From: Halorhodospira halochloris | GTDB lineage: Bacteria; Pseudomonadota; Gammaproteobacteria; Nitrococcales; Halorhodospiraceae | DNA length: 64,000 nucleotides | Assembly: GCF_002356555.2 (NCBI RefSeq) | Contig: NZ_AP017372.2 | Location: forward strand, 1,776,501-1,840,500 | Direction: 5' to 3' | Part shown: positions 10,657 to 19,602 of the stretch, piece after piece | Numbering within the stretch: position 1 is the stretch's first letter | Layout of the letters: each line of letters starts with the position of its first letter | Notes under the pieces: generated by a model | What the model was told of the DNA's origin: nothing | Databases searched by the model: none | Seen by the model: the letters and a program-made list of their open reading frames with translations, nothing else | Program-made: the position numbers and the translations under genes

Positions 10657-11013
10657 ATGATTGACATAGTAAATACCATCACAAATCTACTTGATGATCT
10701 GCTCTGGCGCACAGGGGCCTGGGTGAACGGCTACGCTAGCGAAGTCGCCCTGGCCCTTGTTGCAACACTGCTAGTCCTTTATGGCGATGATATTAACCGC
10801 ACCTTCGCCCGCTCAGTGCGCCCCTACCCGTGGATAGTGCGCGTCATATCTTTCGTACTTATGTGTGCATTAGGCTATGGCGCCATTACCGTACTCGTAA
10901 CCCCCCTAATCGCCGAGGCTATTGTATCTATTGAGGCGCGTTGGGTCGGTCTACTGACCATTATCGCTTTCATCGCTATCGGCACCCTCGCCGAGCGCAA
11001 GCGGTATATCTAA
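10657..11013 (+). CDS. DUF3392 family membrane protein
   Basis: This 118-residue integral membrane protein has about three hydrophobic helices (residues 27-42, 60-78, 92-110) and a positively charged end (AERKRYI). It matches DUF3392 in length and pattern; the function of that family is unknown. It starts 36 bases after the DUF3683 oxidase and may be cotranscribed with it. A GGAG ribosome-binding site precedes the ATG. Confidence 0.7.
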   Translation: MIDIVNTITNLLDDLLWRTGAWVNGYASEVALALVATLLVLYGDDINRTFARSVRPYPWIVRVISFVLMCALGYGAITVLVTPLIAEAIVSIEARWVGLLTIIAFIAIGTLAERKRYI

Positions 11014-11106
11014 GGGCGAGCCTCTGCAAGGGCGCCTTGAATCTATCCGCGGAGTCATCAAACGGTGCGGCGAAAGCGCGCCTCCTGTTGTACTAGAAGG
11101 GGTTAC

Positions 11107-11127
11107 CGTCACATCCTATATGTGACG
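11107..11127. promoter_or_regulatory. inverted repeat in the puf upstream region (putative operator)
   Basis: An 8-bp perfect inverted repeat with a 5-bp spacer, CGTCACAT-N5-ATGTGACG, lies about 180 bp before pufB in the 293-bp gap after the DUF3392 gene. Its symmetry suits a dimeric regulator. It does not match the CrtJ/PpsR (TGT-N12-ACA) or Fnr (TTGAT-N4-ATCAA) patterns. I see no gene in the gap, and neither pufQ nor pufX. Confidence 0.4.
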
Positions 11128-11306
11128 CCACGGAAGGGATCCGGCAACCAAAATGGCAGCCGGGTTACGGGAACAATAAGGAGTCCGCGACAGGGGTGAT
11201 CCCGGGTCGCGGAAGGTAGCAAAGAAGGTTGTAGCGAAATCCCAGCCGCGCGTCTTGCAAAGCACGGCACAGGATGGTCCAAGTAAAAAAACGGAGGTAA
11301 GAGGCT

Positions 11307-11567
11307 ATGACTGATATCCGCACTGGTCTCACTGACGAAGAGTGCCAAGAGATCCATGAGATGAACATGCTCGGCATGCACGCGTACTGGTCGATCGGCC
11401 TGATCGCCAACGCGCTGGCCTATGCCTGGCGTCCGTTCCACCAAGGCCGTGCCGGTAACCGCCTTGAGGACCATGCGCCGGATTACGTCCGCTCTGCTCT
11501 GACCTCGGTCCAAGAGCAAGCGAGCAGCGTAACGGCCGCTGTTCAACAAACTCCGGTAATCGGCTAA
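11307..11567 (+). CDS. pufB: light-harvesting 1 antenna beta chain
   Basis: PufB is the LH1 beta polypeptide that binds bacteriochlorophyll in the ring around the reaction centre. The N-terminal signature TGLTDEECQEIH and the membrane helix ending ALAYAWRPF are clear. Two features are unusual. The position that normally carries the bacteriochlorophyll-ligating His (AH..xYxWRP) reads Asn here (LIANALAYAWRPF). The chain also has about 35 extra residues after WRPF, so it is 86 residues long rather than the usual 45-55. A GGAGG site precedes the ATG. It is the first gene of pufBALMC. Confidence 0.93.
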   Translation: MTDIRTGLTDEECQEIHEMNMLGMHAYWSIGLIANALAYAWRPFHQGRAGNRLEDHAPDYVRSALTSVQEQASSVTAAVQQTPVIG

Positions 11568-11609
11568 CCCCGGTAACGGTAAAGGCAAAACGGCTAAGGA
11601 GACTGAACC

Positions 11610-11807
11610 ATGTGGAAACTGTGGAAATTTGTTGACTTTCGCATGACTGCGGTGGGCTTCCACCTGTTCTTTGCGCTGCTGGCGTTTGCAGTGCATTTCG
11701 CCTGCATCAGCTCAGAGCGCTTTAACTGGCTTGAAGGTGCACCAGCAGCCGAGTATTACATGGATGAAGATCCCGGCATCTGGAAGCGTACTTCTTACGA
11801 CGGCTAA
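11610..11807 (+). CDS. pufA: light-harvesting 1 antenna alpha chain
   Basis: PufA is the LH1 alpha polypeptide, 65 residues long. It has the N-terminal MWKLWKFVDFR, one membrane helix with the ligating His (AFAVHFACIS), and the conserved SSERFNWLEG followed by an acidic C-terminal tail. It pairs with PufB in the antenna ring. It lies 42 bases after pufB with an AAGGAG ribosome-binding site. Confidence 0.94.
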   Translation: MWKLWKFVDFRMTAVGFHLFFALLAFAVHFACISSERFNWLEGAPAAEYYMDEDPGIWKRTSYDG

Positions 11808-11951
11808 GTGACGTCGGAGAGAAGTACATGGACGGGAGGTTTGTGCAATCTTGCTGAGTAAACGGGAGACAGACAGACTGATCTCGTTGAAGGGTTCGCA
11901 CAAACGGGCCCGCCGGTCCAGGGGGGATCGTTTCGGCTGCAGAAGAGCATC

Positions 11952-11985
11952 CGGGGCGGTCCCCCTTTTTTGGGTCGGAGCCCCG
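11952..11985 (+). other. pufA-pufL intercistronic hairpin
   Basis: CGGGGC at 11952-11957 pairs with GCCCCG at 11980-11985, with an inner C-run/G-run pair around a T6 stretch. It lies in the 215-base gap between pufA and pufL. In other purple bacteria such hairpins stabilise the pufBA part of the message and so raise antenna over reaction-centre synthesis; the same role here is inferred. Confidence 0.45.
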
Positions 11986-12022
11986 AAAATGGGAAGCCAT
12001 GTCAAGATGAGGGGATTCAGCC

Positions 12023-12862
12023 ATGGCAATGCTTGACTTTGAACGAAAGTACCGCGTAAGGGGAGGAACACTCCTCGGCGGCGACCTATTCGATTTTTGG
12101 GTAGGTCCGTTTTACGTCGGTTTCTTCGGTGTAACAGCGATCTTCTGTGCCGTATTCGGCTTTTTGATGATCGGGCTGAAGGCGGCGATATCAGAGACGT
12201 GGAGTATCTTCCAGCTAGTGTTAGCGCCACCGAACCTAGAGAACGGTTTTGCGCTAGCGCCGCTGGATGAAGGCGGTTTATGGCAGATAGTCACCGCCTG
12301 TGCAATAGGTGCGTTTGTGAGCTGGGCGCTACGCGAGGTGGAGATCAGCCGTAAGCTAGGTATCGGCTACCACATTCCGTTTGCGTTCGGTGTAGCGATC
12401 AGCTTCTTCGTGCTGGCGCAGTTGGGCCGTCCGCTGCTGCTTGGCGGTTGGGGCCATGCGTTCCCGTACGGGATCATTGCGCACCTGGACTGGGTCAATA
12501 ACGTCGGTTATCAGAACCTGCACTACCACTATCACTGGGCGCACATGCTCGGTTGCAGTCTGTTCTTTGCGACGTCGTTCGCATTGGCGCTGCACGGTGG
12601 TTTGATCCTGTCGGTAACGAACCCGAAGAAGGGCGAGGTGGTGAAGACGGCCGAGCACGAGAACACATTCTTCCGTGATTTTGTCGGCTATTCGATTGGT
12701 AGCTTGGGCATTCACCGTTTGGGTCTTGCTCTGGCGCTGAGCACCTCGATCTCGTGTATCTTCGGGATTCTGACGACTGGCCCGTTCTGGTCGCGCGGAT
12801 GGCCTGAGTGGTGGTACACGTGGTGGCCACAAATCCCAATCTGGAACTGGGGGGTAAGTTAA
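12023..12862 (+). CDS. pufL: photosynthetic reaction centre L subunit
   Basis: PufL is the L chain of the type II reaction centre, with five membrane helices and 279 residues. Hallmarks are the N-terminal [10 protein letters not shown] and [14 protein letters not shown]. The segment [19 protein letters not shown] holds the Glu that contacts the bacteriopheophytin. AHLDWV follows, then the region with the special-pair ligand (HWAHM). HGGLIL and GIHRLG supply iron and quinone ligands. A 215-base gap separates it from pufA; pufM follows after one base. Confidence 0.97.
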   Translation: MAMLDFERKYRVRGGTLLGGDLFDFWVGPFYVGFFGVTAIFCAVFGFLMIGLKAAISETWSIFQLVLAPPNLENGFALAPLDEGGLWQIVTACAIGAFVSWALREVEISRKLGIGYHIPFAFGVAISFFVLAQLGRPLLLGGWGHAFPYGIIAHLDWVNNVGYQNLHYHYHWAHMLGCSLFFATSFALALHGGLILSVTNPKKGEVVKTAEHENTFFRDFVGYSIGSLGIHRLGLALALSTSISCIFGILTTGPFWSRGWPEWWYTWWPQIPIWNWGVS

Positions 12863-12863
12863 A

Positions 12864-13826
12864 ATGGCCGAGTACCAAAACGTATTCACCCGTGTACAGG
12901 TTCGTGGTCCAGCTGAGCAGGGTCTAGAGGTACCGGGCGGTAGCTGGAATCGGGTCGGACGTCCCCGTTTCTCGTACTTGCTGGGTAAGATTGGTGATGC
13001 TCAGGTTGGGCCGATTTACCTGGGAGCGACAGGTGTCGTAGCTAGCTTAGGTTTTTTGATCTTCTGCCTGATGGTGGGTTTCAACTGGCTAGCTGCGGTT
13101 GACTGGTCGGTTCGCGAGGTATTTCGCCAATTCTGGTGGTTGGCGGTAGAGGTACCGCCGCCGGAGTATGGACTGCGCATTCCGCCGTTTAACGATGGTG
13201 GCTGGTTCCTTTGGGGGCTAGCGATTTGTTCGCTGTCGTTGCTGATGTGGTGGGCTCGCACGTACATTCGTGCCCGTGCCCTTGGGCTTGGCACGCATGT
13301 GGCGTGGGCCTTTGCGGCGGCGCTGTGGTTCTACTTCATCATCACCATCATCCGTCCGGTTGCGATCGGCTCTTGGGATGAGTCGCTGCCGATCGGCATG
13401 TTTGCTCACCTTGATTGGTTGGTAGCGATTTCGGAGCGTTACGGCAACTTCTACTACAACCCGTTCCACATGCTGTCGATAGCGTTCTGCTTTGGCTCGG
13501 CGCTGCTGTTTGCTGCGCACGGTGCGACCATATTGGCGACCGGGCGTTATAACAGTGAGCGTGAGATAGAGCAGATCACTGACCGTGGTACGGGCTCTGA
13601 GCGTGCTGCGCTGTTCTGGCGCTGGACGATGGGCTTTAACGCGACCATGGAGTCGATCCACCGCTGGGGCTACTGGATGGCGATTCTTGTCCCGCTTGTG
13701 GCCTCGATTGGTCTATTCCTTTCCGGTACGGTGATAGAGAGCTGGTACGAGTGGGGGCTGAAGCATAACTTGGTCCCGATTTATGAAGAGCTCTCCGATC
13801 CGGCACGGAATCCGGCTGCACAATAG
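12864..13826 (+). CDS. pufM: photosynthetic reaction centre M subunit
   Basis: PufM is the M chain of the reaction centre (320 residues, five helices), partner of PufL. Visible hallmarks are GPIYLGATGV, FAHLDW, YYNPFHMLSIAFCFGSALLF with the special-pair His, HGATILA, and NATMESIHRWGYW with iron and quinone ligands. Its start lies one base after the pufL stop, so the two are translationally coupled. Confidence 0.97.
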   Translation: MAEYQNVFTRVQVRGPAEQGLEVPGGSWNRVGRPRFSYLLGKIGDAQVGPIYLGATGVVASLGFLIFCLMVGFNWLAAVDWSVREVFRQFWWLAVEVPPPEYGLRIPPFNDGGWFLWGLAICSLSLLMWWARTYIRARALGLGTHVAWAFAAALWFYFIITIIRPVAIGSWDESLPIGMFAHLDWLVAISERYGNFYYNPFHMLSIAFCFGSALLFAAHGATILATGRYNSEREIEQITDRGTGSERAALFWRWTMGFNATMESIHRWGYWMAILVPLVASIGLFLSGTVIESWYEWGLKHNLVPIYEELSDPARNPAAQ

Positions 13827-13838
13827 GGGGTAGGAATT

Positions 13839-14957
13839 ATGGATGGACGTTACCTGACGCGATCGCTAGCGGTAGGGGCGTTGGCAGCCGGCTTCCTGGT
13901 AGTTGCTGGTTGTGAGCGTCCGCCGTTTGAGCAAGAGCAGACGGGACCGCGTGGTACAGGCATGTACGTGCTTGATAACCCGCGGATTCTGGAGTCACGG
14001 TTGGATCTGCACACGGCGCCGGAGGCGCGGCCGATGGCATCAGAGGACGGTGAGCGAGCTGGGGATGTTCATGAGAACGTCCAGGTGCTTGCCGACCTGA
14101 GTGATGAGCAATTCTGGCGCATCAAGGAAGAGATGACGGACTGGGTAGCCGGAGATGAGGGCTGCACCTATTGTCATACGGATGATCTGGCCAGTGATGA
14201 GAAGTACCAGTACCGTGTCTCCCGTGACATGATCGAGATGACGCGGTACTTGAACGCCAACTGGGCGGATACCCACCTGACTCACTCGAATGAAGCCGGT
14301 GTAACCTGTTACACCTGCCACCGTGGTGAGCCGATACCGCCGGCCTCGTGGCACTCCGAGGAGGAGTCTGGTGAGACGCGGTTCATGACCGGTATGGGTG
14401 ATCTGCAGCTGCAGAACAAGATCAGCTCCAAGACCGCCTATACGGCATTCCCGCGTGATGCCCTGGACACCTTCTTGGTTGGCCATGAGGGTGAGCTGGC
14501 GATCGTCGGTGAGGGTGAAGGTGGCTTGCGCACTGCGACTACGGAGGGTGTAAGCCTGCGTGAGGCCTACGAGGCGGTAGGTCTGATGATGCACCTGAGC
14601 TACTCACTCGACGCTGGCTGTACGCTTTGCCACAACGTCAGCCGTTGGGCGAGCTGGGAGGATAGTCCGAAGGAGCGGGAGACCGCTTGGCACGGTATCC
14701 GCATGGCTCGTGATATCAACGTCAACTGGATCAACCCGTTGATTGACGAGTATCCTGAGGACGCGGATGTTCTCGGCCCGACCGGTGACGTAGGCAAGGT
14801 CAGCTGCCAGACTTGCCACAACAAGGAGCGTCGTCCGCTCTACGGCGAGGAGTTCCTGGAGCTCTATCCGGAGCTCGTCGGCGAGCCGGACCCTGACTTC
14901 GACTACCTGCAGTTTGGTGACCTTGGCACCGATCTGCTCAAGGGTGTGAATGACTAA
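13839..14957 (+). CDS. pufC: tetrahaem reaction-centre cytochrome subunit
   Basis: PufC is the periplasmic tetrahaem cytochrome that re-reduces the photo-oxidised special pair. A lipoprotein signal ends VVAGC (Cys about residue 25), which would anchor the protein by a lipid. Four CXXCH haem motifs are present (CTYCH, CYTCH, CTLCH, CQTCH), with Met ligands upstream of several. The length (372 residues) fits the family. The mature protein is acidic, as expected in a halophile. It is the last gene of the puf operon, ahead of the terminator at 15067. Confidence 0.95.
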   Translation: MDGRYLTRSLAVGALAAGFLVVAGCERPPFEQEQTGPRGTGMYVLDNPRILESRLDLHTAPEARPMASEDGERAGDVHENVQVLADLSDEQFWRIKEEMTDWVAGDEGCTYCHTDDLASDEKYQYRVSRDMIEMTRYLNANWADTHLTHSNEAGVTCYTCHRGEPIPPASWHSEEESGETRFMTGMGDLQLQNKISSKTAYTAFPRDALDTFLVGHEGELAIVGEGEGGLRTATTEGVSLREAYEAVGLMMHLSYSLDAGCTLCHNVSRWASWEDSPKERETAWHGIRMARDINVNWINPLIDEYPEDADVLGPTGDVGKVSCQTCHNKERRPLYGEEFLELYPELVGEPDPDFDYLQFGDLGTDLLKGVND

Positions 14958-15066
14958 AGGCTAGCTGAGAATCGGTCCTATTGAGGGGGCACCCAGCCCC
15001 CTCGGATCCAACATAACGCGAAGCCGATAGACTCTTCATTACCCGAAGAGGTCAGGATATAAAACA

Positions 15067-15101
15067 ACGGCGCCATGCTTGAAAGCATGGCGCCGTTTTT
15101 T
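15067..15101 (+). terminator. intrinsic terminator of the puf operon
   Basis: A 13-bp or longer perfect stem (ACGGCGCCATGCTT with its complement, loop GAA) is followed by a run of six T. It lies about 110 bases after pufC. The stem also reads through on the opposite strand, ahead of the convergent Sel1 gene. Confidence 0.9.
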
Positions 15102-15142
15102 GTGCGGGGGGGAAGAGGGGGGGGTTAAAACTGCACCGCGAG

Positions 15143-15706
15143 TTATTCGCTGATCATCTTTTTGGCAACGTCCTGCCACTCAGGATGACCATATTCACTA
15201 GCCACCTCGAAAAACTTCTGCCGCTCAGAGTCACTCATTTCCTGAATCATGGCAACGAGAATACCTTCCGCAGGGCGGCTTACACTTGTGTCATCGTTTA
15301 ACTCAGCTTTTAATAGCCATTTATAACCCGACTCTAGGTCCTGCTCTACAGCCTCGTACCAATCATCCCTAATTTGAATCATCTCTTCTAAATCACGGCC
15401 ACGGTTAATTTGTAAGTAGGCTTCAGATAACATCAGCTGCGCTCTACCATGGCCCTCCTCCGCTGCTGATTTGAGGTACTCTAGAGCCTTATCAATATCC
15501 TGATCGGTACCCAAACCTCTGGAGTAGGCATAGGCGAGATCGAAAATGCTGTCCCTATCGCCCTCCTCCGCCATCTCTAAGCTTTGCTGATAGGCCTCGC
15601 TGGGAGAAAGGCGTTCGTCCTCAAAATCACAACCGCTTACGATTACGGCAGATACTGCGCAGAATGCGCAAGCTGCAATTACTCTGGGGCCGCGCTGCTC
15701 AATCAT
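15143..15706 (-). CDS. Sel1-repeat lipoprotein
   Basis: This 187-residue protein has a lipoprotein signal (VSAVIVSGC, Cys near residue 26) and Sel1/TPR-like helical repeats. One repeat reads SIFDLAYAYSRGLGTDQDID, and the next is AQLMLSEAYLQ. Sel1 repeats mediate protein contacts, often at the cell envelope. No enzyme motif is visible. Translation starts with ATG after a GGGAGG site. It converges on the puf operon, and the function is unknown. Confidence 0.75.
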   Translation of the reverse strand: MIEQRGPRVIAACAFCAVSAVIVSGCDFEDERLSPSEAYQQSLEMAEEGDRDSIFDLAYAYSRGLGTDQDIDKALEYLKSAAEEGHGRAQLMLSEAYLQINRGRDLEEMIQIRDDWYEAVEQDLESGYKWLLKAELNDDTSVSRPAEGILVAMIQEMSDSERQKFFEVASEYGHPEWQDVAKKMISE

Positions 15707-15738
15707 TAGTAACTACCTCCCTAACGCTGATTTAAGGT

Positions 15739-15773
15739 ATTATAGCACGGCACTTAATCTTGTTCCTGTCAAC
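15739..15773 (-). promoter_or_regulatory. putative promoter of the Sel1 lipoprotein gene
   Basis: On the minus strand an extended -10 (TGCTATAAT, the TATAAT at 15744-15739) lies about 33 bases before the start codon. TTGACA at 15773-15768 lies upstream, but the spacing of 22 bases is longer than the ideal 17. The extended -10 may compensate. Confidence 0.4.
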
Positions 15774-15803
15774 TCTATACCCCGTAAAAAGGGTATATCC
15801 CAA

Positions 15804-15953
15804 GGATGCATCCAAAAACTCCCGGCCCCATCTTAGCTACCCCGTTATGGAGGACGCCGTAAATCCATCCCTGAAGGCTTGATGGCCCCTACCTGAAGCC
15901 AAGACCTCCATACCGGGGCAGATGGTGGCGCCGGCAAAGTTTTAGAGGCACCC
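15804..15953 (+). repeat. foldback element, copy 2 (degenerate or chimeric)
   Basis: The forward core (acgccgtaaatccatccctgaagg...) lies between TATGGAGG at 15846 and CCTCCATA at 15905. The right arm continues as CAGATGGTGGCGCCGG...GTTTTAGAGGCACC, while the left arm reads TCTTAGCTACCCCG. The two outer arms belong to different arm types, so the copy looks recombined and decayed. It occupies most of the gap between the Sel1 gene and the lipocalin gene. Confidence 0.8.
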
Positions 15954-16095
15954 CCTAGCGCCAAGATCACAATACGAAGCAGCTAGTCGGCGGCGGTGGA
16001 GTTTTGGAGGTTCATTCGAGGAACGAGAAATAGCATTAGGCGTCTACAATCCGTAAAATCTACCGTAATAATATCGTGACAAGTTGGGATCAATT

Positions 16096-16647
16096 ATGAC
16101 ATCACCTTCACAAGCGCCTAAAAATAAAATTGTCTCCAAGTTTTTCAAGGCCATTACTGCCGGGTTGACGAAACGTTACTCTGCCCCGCCTCAGGGGGTT
16201 GAACCGGTGTCCGGTTTCGAGCCGGAGCGCTATCTGGGCAGATGGTACGAGATCAAACGCCTTGATCATAGCTTTGAGAGGAACGCAACGAGGGTCTATG
16301 CAGAGTATTCACTACGCGATGACGGTAAGATTAAAGTCGTTAACACTGCTTACAGCACGGCTAAGCAAGATTGGGTCTCCATAGAAGGATATGCACGGTT
16401 CCAAGGTGATCCGAACATTGCGAGCCTATCCGTGACCTTTTTCTGGCCGATAACGGCTGGATATCACGTGATAGACCTTGATCACGACAACTATCAATGG
16501 GCTTTAGTGACCGGTCCTAGTCGCGATTACTTGTGGATTCTTGCACGTAAAACCACGCTTCCAACTGAAATCACTGAACGTTTGACTAATTATGCAAAAG
16601 AGTTAGGCTATGATATCAGCACCCTGATTGATGTGGATCACTCCTAA
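16096..16647 (+). CDS. lipocalin family protein
   Basis: This is a bacterial lipocalin related to Blc, a beta-barrel that binds fatty acids or lysophospholipids. The family motif reads ERYLGRWYEIKRLDHSFERN (residues 50-70), followed by YAEYSL and the C-terminal YLWILARKTTLP, which is typical of Blc proteins. No lipobox or clear signal peptide is visible; the N-terminus is basic and polar, so the location is uncertain. ATG 16096 is preferred over a TTG at 16084. The helicase gene follows after 27 bases. Confidence 0.85.
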   Translation: MTSPSQAPKNKIVSKFFKAITAGLTKRYSAPPQGVEPVSGFEPERYLGRWYEIKRLDHSFERNATRVYAEYSLRDDGKIKVVNTAYSTAKQDWVSIEGYARFQGDPNIASLSVTFFWPITAGYHVIDLDHDNYQWALVTGPSRDYLWILARKTTLPTEITERLTNYAKELGYDISTLIDVDHS

Positions 16648-16674
16648 GCTATATGTTTATCGGCATCAAATAAC

Positions 16675-19557
16675 ATGAAAGTACTCATATACAATGAGCT
16701 AGAACCGGAATACATTGATGGCTTTGACAAGGTATATAACGCACTCCAATCTGGCAATTTCGCTCAGGCTGATGTTCGCAAGATAGGCGACAATTTATAC
16801 AGGGCTAGACTCAACCGCAGCGATCGCTTACTCTTCACCCTAAGAAAAGCTGCCGGTGAAAAATGCTGCTTAATCCTCGAACACATCCCCAACCATAACT
16901 ATGACAAGTCTAGATTTCTTCGGGGCGGGGCTGTAATAGACGAAGATAAAATCCCGCCGGTAAAAAGTCCCGCAGAGACATCGCCTGAGAGTTCGGAACA
17001 TTTAAACCCGAATAAAGATAGATTTAACCTTCTAGATAAGGTAATAACATTTGATGACCAACAAGAAGATATTTATTACCTTCAACCACCGATCATAATG
17101 ATCGGCTCAGCCGGCAGCGGTAAAACCGCCCTGGCGATTGAAAAACTAAAAGAAATGCAGGGCGCTATACTTTATATCAGTCAGTCGCCTTTCTTAGTTG
17201 AACATTCTCGAAACCTCTACTATTCACATGGATATTACAACCCTAACCAAACGCCCAAGTTCTTATCCTATAAAGAGTTTATAGAATCAATACGTGTACC
17301 CGAAGGCACAGAGCTATCTGCAGAAGAGTTTTGTGACTGGTTTTATCGCCAACCTGAGTCAAAAGACCTTAAAAGCCCCCATAAGGTTTTTGAGGAAATA
17401 CGCGGCGTGATTGCTGGACAAGCCTACTCCTCCCCTTACCTAGATCGGGCTTCGTATAACGGCTTAGGAGTAAGGCAGTCGATATTCAATCACAATGTTA
17501 GAGATAAAGTTTATGATGTCTTTGAAAAATACCTCAACTATTTAAAAAAAGAGGGGCGCTATGATCCGATCATTCTAAGTCATCAGTACTTACCAAAAAT
17601 TAATAAGCAATACGACTTTGTAGTAGTAGATGAGCTGCAGGACCTCACAAACATTCAGATTTTGCTAATCCTTAAATCGCTGAATCGGCCCCATAATTTC
17701 TTGTTTTGCGGCGATGCCAACCAGATCGTACACCCTAATCACTTTTCTTGGGCTAACATTAAAAGCCTTATAAGAAGTTTACAGTACCCCATAAGTAGTG
17801 GTCGGTTGGTTAACGTTTTGCATAACAACTACCGCAATTCATCAAACATAACAGAAATCGCCAATCGCGTGCTTAAAATCAAACAAAAACGCTTTGGCTC
17901 TATAGACAAAGAGAGCAATGTCTTTGTCACCAACGCCAAAAGAGACAGCGGTAAAATACAGCTACTTGAGGATAAACCCCCTGTACGACAAGCTCTCAAC
18001 GAGTTTACTGGGTTGTCGGCAAATGTAGCGGTAATCGTATTGCACCCATCTCAAAAATATGATGCCAGAGGAAAGTTTGAGACCCCCCTCATATTCTCTA
18101 TTCAAGAGGCCAAGGGGCTTGAGTACGATAGCATAATCTTTTACAACATAATCAGCGATGAGGCAGAAATCTATGAAGCCATTGCTAGTGGTATTGATAA
18201 GCAAGATCTAGATTCGGATAACATTGGTTTTGCAAGAAGCAGAGACAAGACAGACAAATCTATCGAGACCTATAAGTTTTACATTAATGCCTTGTACGTG
18301 GGCATAACCAGGGCTGTCAAAAATATTTATTGGGTCGAATGTGACCAAAACCATAAATTTCTTCACTTGCTCGGCTTAGTGGAGCGCCTCGATAACAAGG
18401 TAGCGGGTAAAAAAGAGCGATCAACTTTAAAGAAGTGGCGCAGTGAGGCTAAACGTTTGGAGTTGCAAGGACAGGAAGAACAGGCAAACGAAATCCGTCA
18501 TAAGATTTTACAGCATAACCAAGCACCCTGGCACACAATCAACCGAGAAGAGTTTGAATCACTCCGCGACCAAGTATTCAACAGAGGGATCAACAAATAT
18601 CGGCTCGAACTCTTCGAGTATTCACTGCTTCACTGCCATCTACCAACGCTATGCGCACTCTCGCGAGAGCGATTCGGCCCTGCCACTCAGAATGAAATTG
18701 ATGCCGTTCGCCAAGTTCATCGCAATCATTTCATGGGGTATAATCAAAGGAACTATCAGACTGTTATCAAGCAAACAGATAAATTTGGTGTAGACCACCC
18801 TACCCGCTACAACTTAACTCCATTGATGATCGCTGCAAGAATGGGCAACTATCAGCTACTCGAGGACCTGATTAACCTTGGCGCTGATCCTGCTGTAGTC
18901 GCCGATAATGGCTTTAACCCCGTTCACTTTGCGCTAGAGCAAGCCTACTTAGATACTGATTTTGCCGCCCATAAACTCACACCCGTATATCAGCTCTTAG
19001 CTCCACTAAACCTATCTCTTCAAGCAGACAGCAAACTCCTCATGCTTGACCGCCAGCAAATGGAGTTCTTCCTTTTTTACTGGCTAAGCATGCTATTTTA
19101 TCGGGGCCTCGGTCCGCTTGTTGGCAGCGGGGAGAACGGCTTTACCGCAGACTGGATATCATCAACTTTGGCCCATCTGCCCAACGACATACTCCCCGAA
19201 TCCTGCAAACAGCCATCATTCATCTTGGATGTTCTGTATGCCAACGAATTCAGGCGCAGCTCTGACAATAGTCTTCGGCTCTTCCGGCGCACTACAGGTA
19301 ACAGCTTTGTGATCAACCCGGGGGTGCAAGTACGTCCAGGCAAAGGGTGGACACCCTACTACCATCTCTTCCAACCACACGATCTCGACCCTGGTGTGAC
19401 GCCAGAGAGGATATATCAGGAAAAAATTACTAATAACAAAAAGATAAGAGAACCTATCGACGCCAAGCAACTGTACGAGATACACATGCAGCGCGACCGC
19501 AACGTTGGTATATTCCGGAACTGGCTGATTGAACAAACCAGAACCTGGACAATGTGA
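16675..19557 (+). CDS. UvrD/SF1 helicase with RelE-like N-terminus and ankyrin repeats
   Basis: This 960-residue protein is clearly richer in A and T than its neighbours, which suggests transfer. Residues 1-85 resemble a RelE/ParE-type fold (YRARLNRSDRLLFTL). An SF1 helicase core follows: Walker A GSAGSGKTAL near residue 145, DEAD-like box VVVDELQDLTN near 315, FCGDANQIVHPNHF near 343, EAKGLEYDSIIFYN near 480, and the motif VI-like YVGITRAVKNIYWVE near 540. Ankyrin repeats lie around 715-770 (LTPLMIAARMGN, LINLGADP). The C-terminal 200 residues are unassigned. A role in DNA/RNA surveillance or phage defence is inferred from the architecture alone. Confidence 0.8.
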   Translation: MKVLIYNELEPEYIDGFDKVYNALQSGNFAQADVRKIGDNLYRARLNRSDRLLFTLRKAAGEKCCLILEHIPNHNYDKSRFLRGGAVIDEDKIPPVKSPAETSPESSEHLNPNKDRFNLLDKVITFDDQQEDIYYLQPPIIMIGSAGSGKTALAIEKLKEMQGAILYISQSPFLVEHSRNLYYSHGYYNPNQTPKFLSYKEFIESIRVPEGTELSAEEFCDWFYRQPESKDLKSPHKVFEEIRGVIAGQAYSSPYLDRASYNGLGVRQSIFNHNVRDKVYDVFEKYLNYLKKEGRYDPIILSHQYLPKINKQYDFVVVDELQDLTNIQILLILKSLNRPHNFLFCGDANQIVHPNHFSWANIKSLIRSLQYPISSGRLVNVLHNNYRNSSNITEIANRVLKIKQKRFGSIDKESNVFVTNAKRDSGKIQLLEDKPPVRQALNEFTGLSANVAVIVLHPSQKYDARGKFETPLIFSIQEAKGLEYDSIIFYNIISDEAEIYEAIASGIDKQDLDSDNIGFARSRDKTDKSIETYKFYINALYVGITRAVKNIYWVECDQNHKFLHLLGLVERLDNKVAGKKERSTLKKWRSEAKRLELQGQEEQANEIRHKILQHNQAPWHTINREEFESLRDQVFNRGINKYRLELFEYSLLHCHLPTLCALSRERFGPATQNEIDAVRQVHRNHFMGYNQRNYQTVIKQTDKFGVDHPTRYNLTPLMIAARMGNYQLLEDLINLGADPAVVADNGFNPVHFALEQAYLDTDFAAHKLTPVYQLLAPLNLSLQADSKLLMLDRQQMEFFLFYWLSMLFYRGLGPLVGSGENGFTADWISSTLAHLPNDILPESCKQPSFILDVLYANEFRRSSDNSLRLFRRTTGNSFVINPGVQVRPGKGWTPYYHLFQPHDLDPGVTPERIYQEKITNNKKIREPIDAKQLYEIHMQRDRNVGIFRNWLIEQTRTWTM

Positions 19558-19602
19558 AATACGCAGGAACCTCCAAAACCTCCCCTGATTTCACCGCAAA
19601 GC

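Noticed and set aside
11109-11696. 195-codon open frame on the minus strand across pufBA
   Set aside because: It is antisense to the clear pufB and pufA genes and has no domain-like sequence; a by-product of GC-rich coding DNA.
12356-13661. Long minus-strand frames across pufL and pufM
   Set aside because: Arg/Thr-rich shadow translations opposite well-supported reaction-centre genes.
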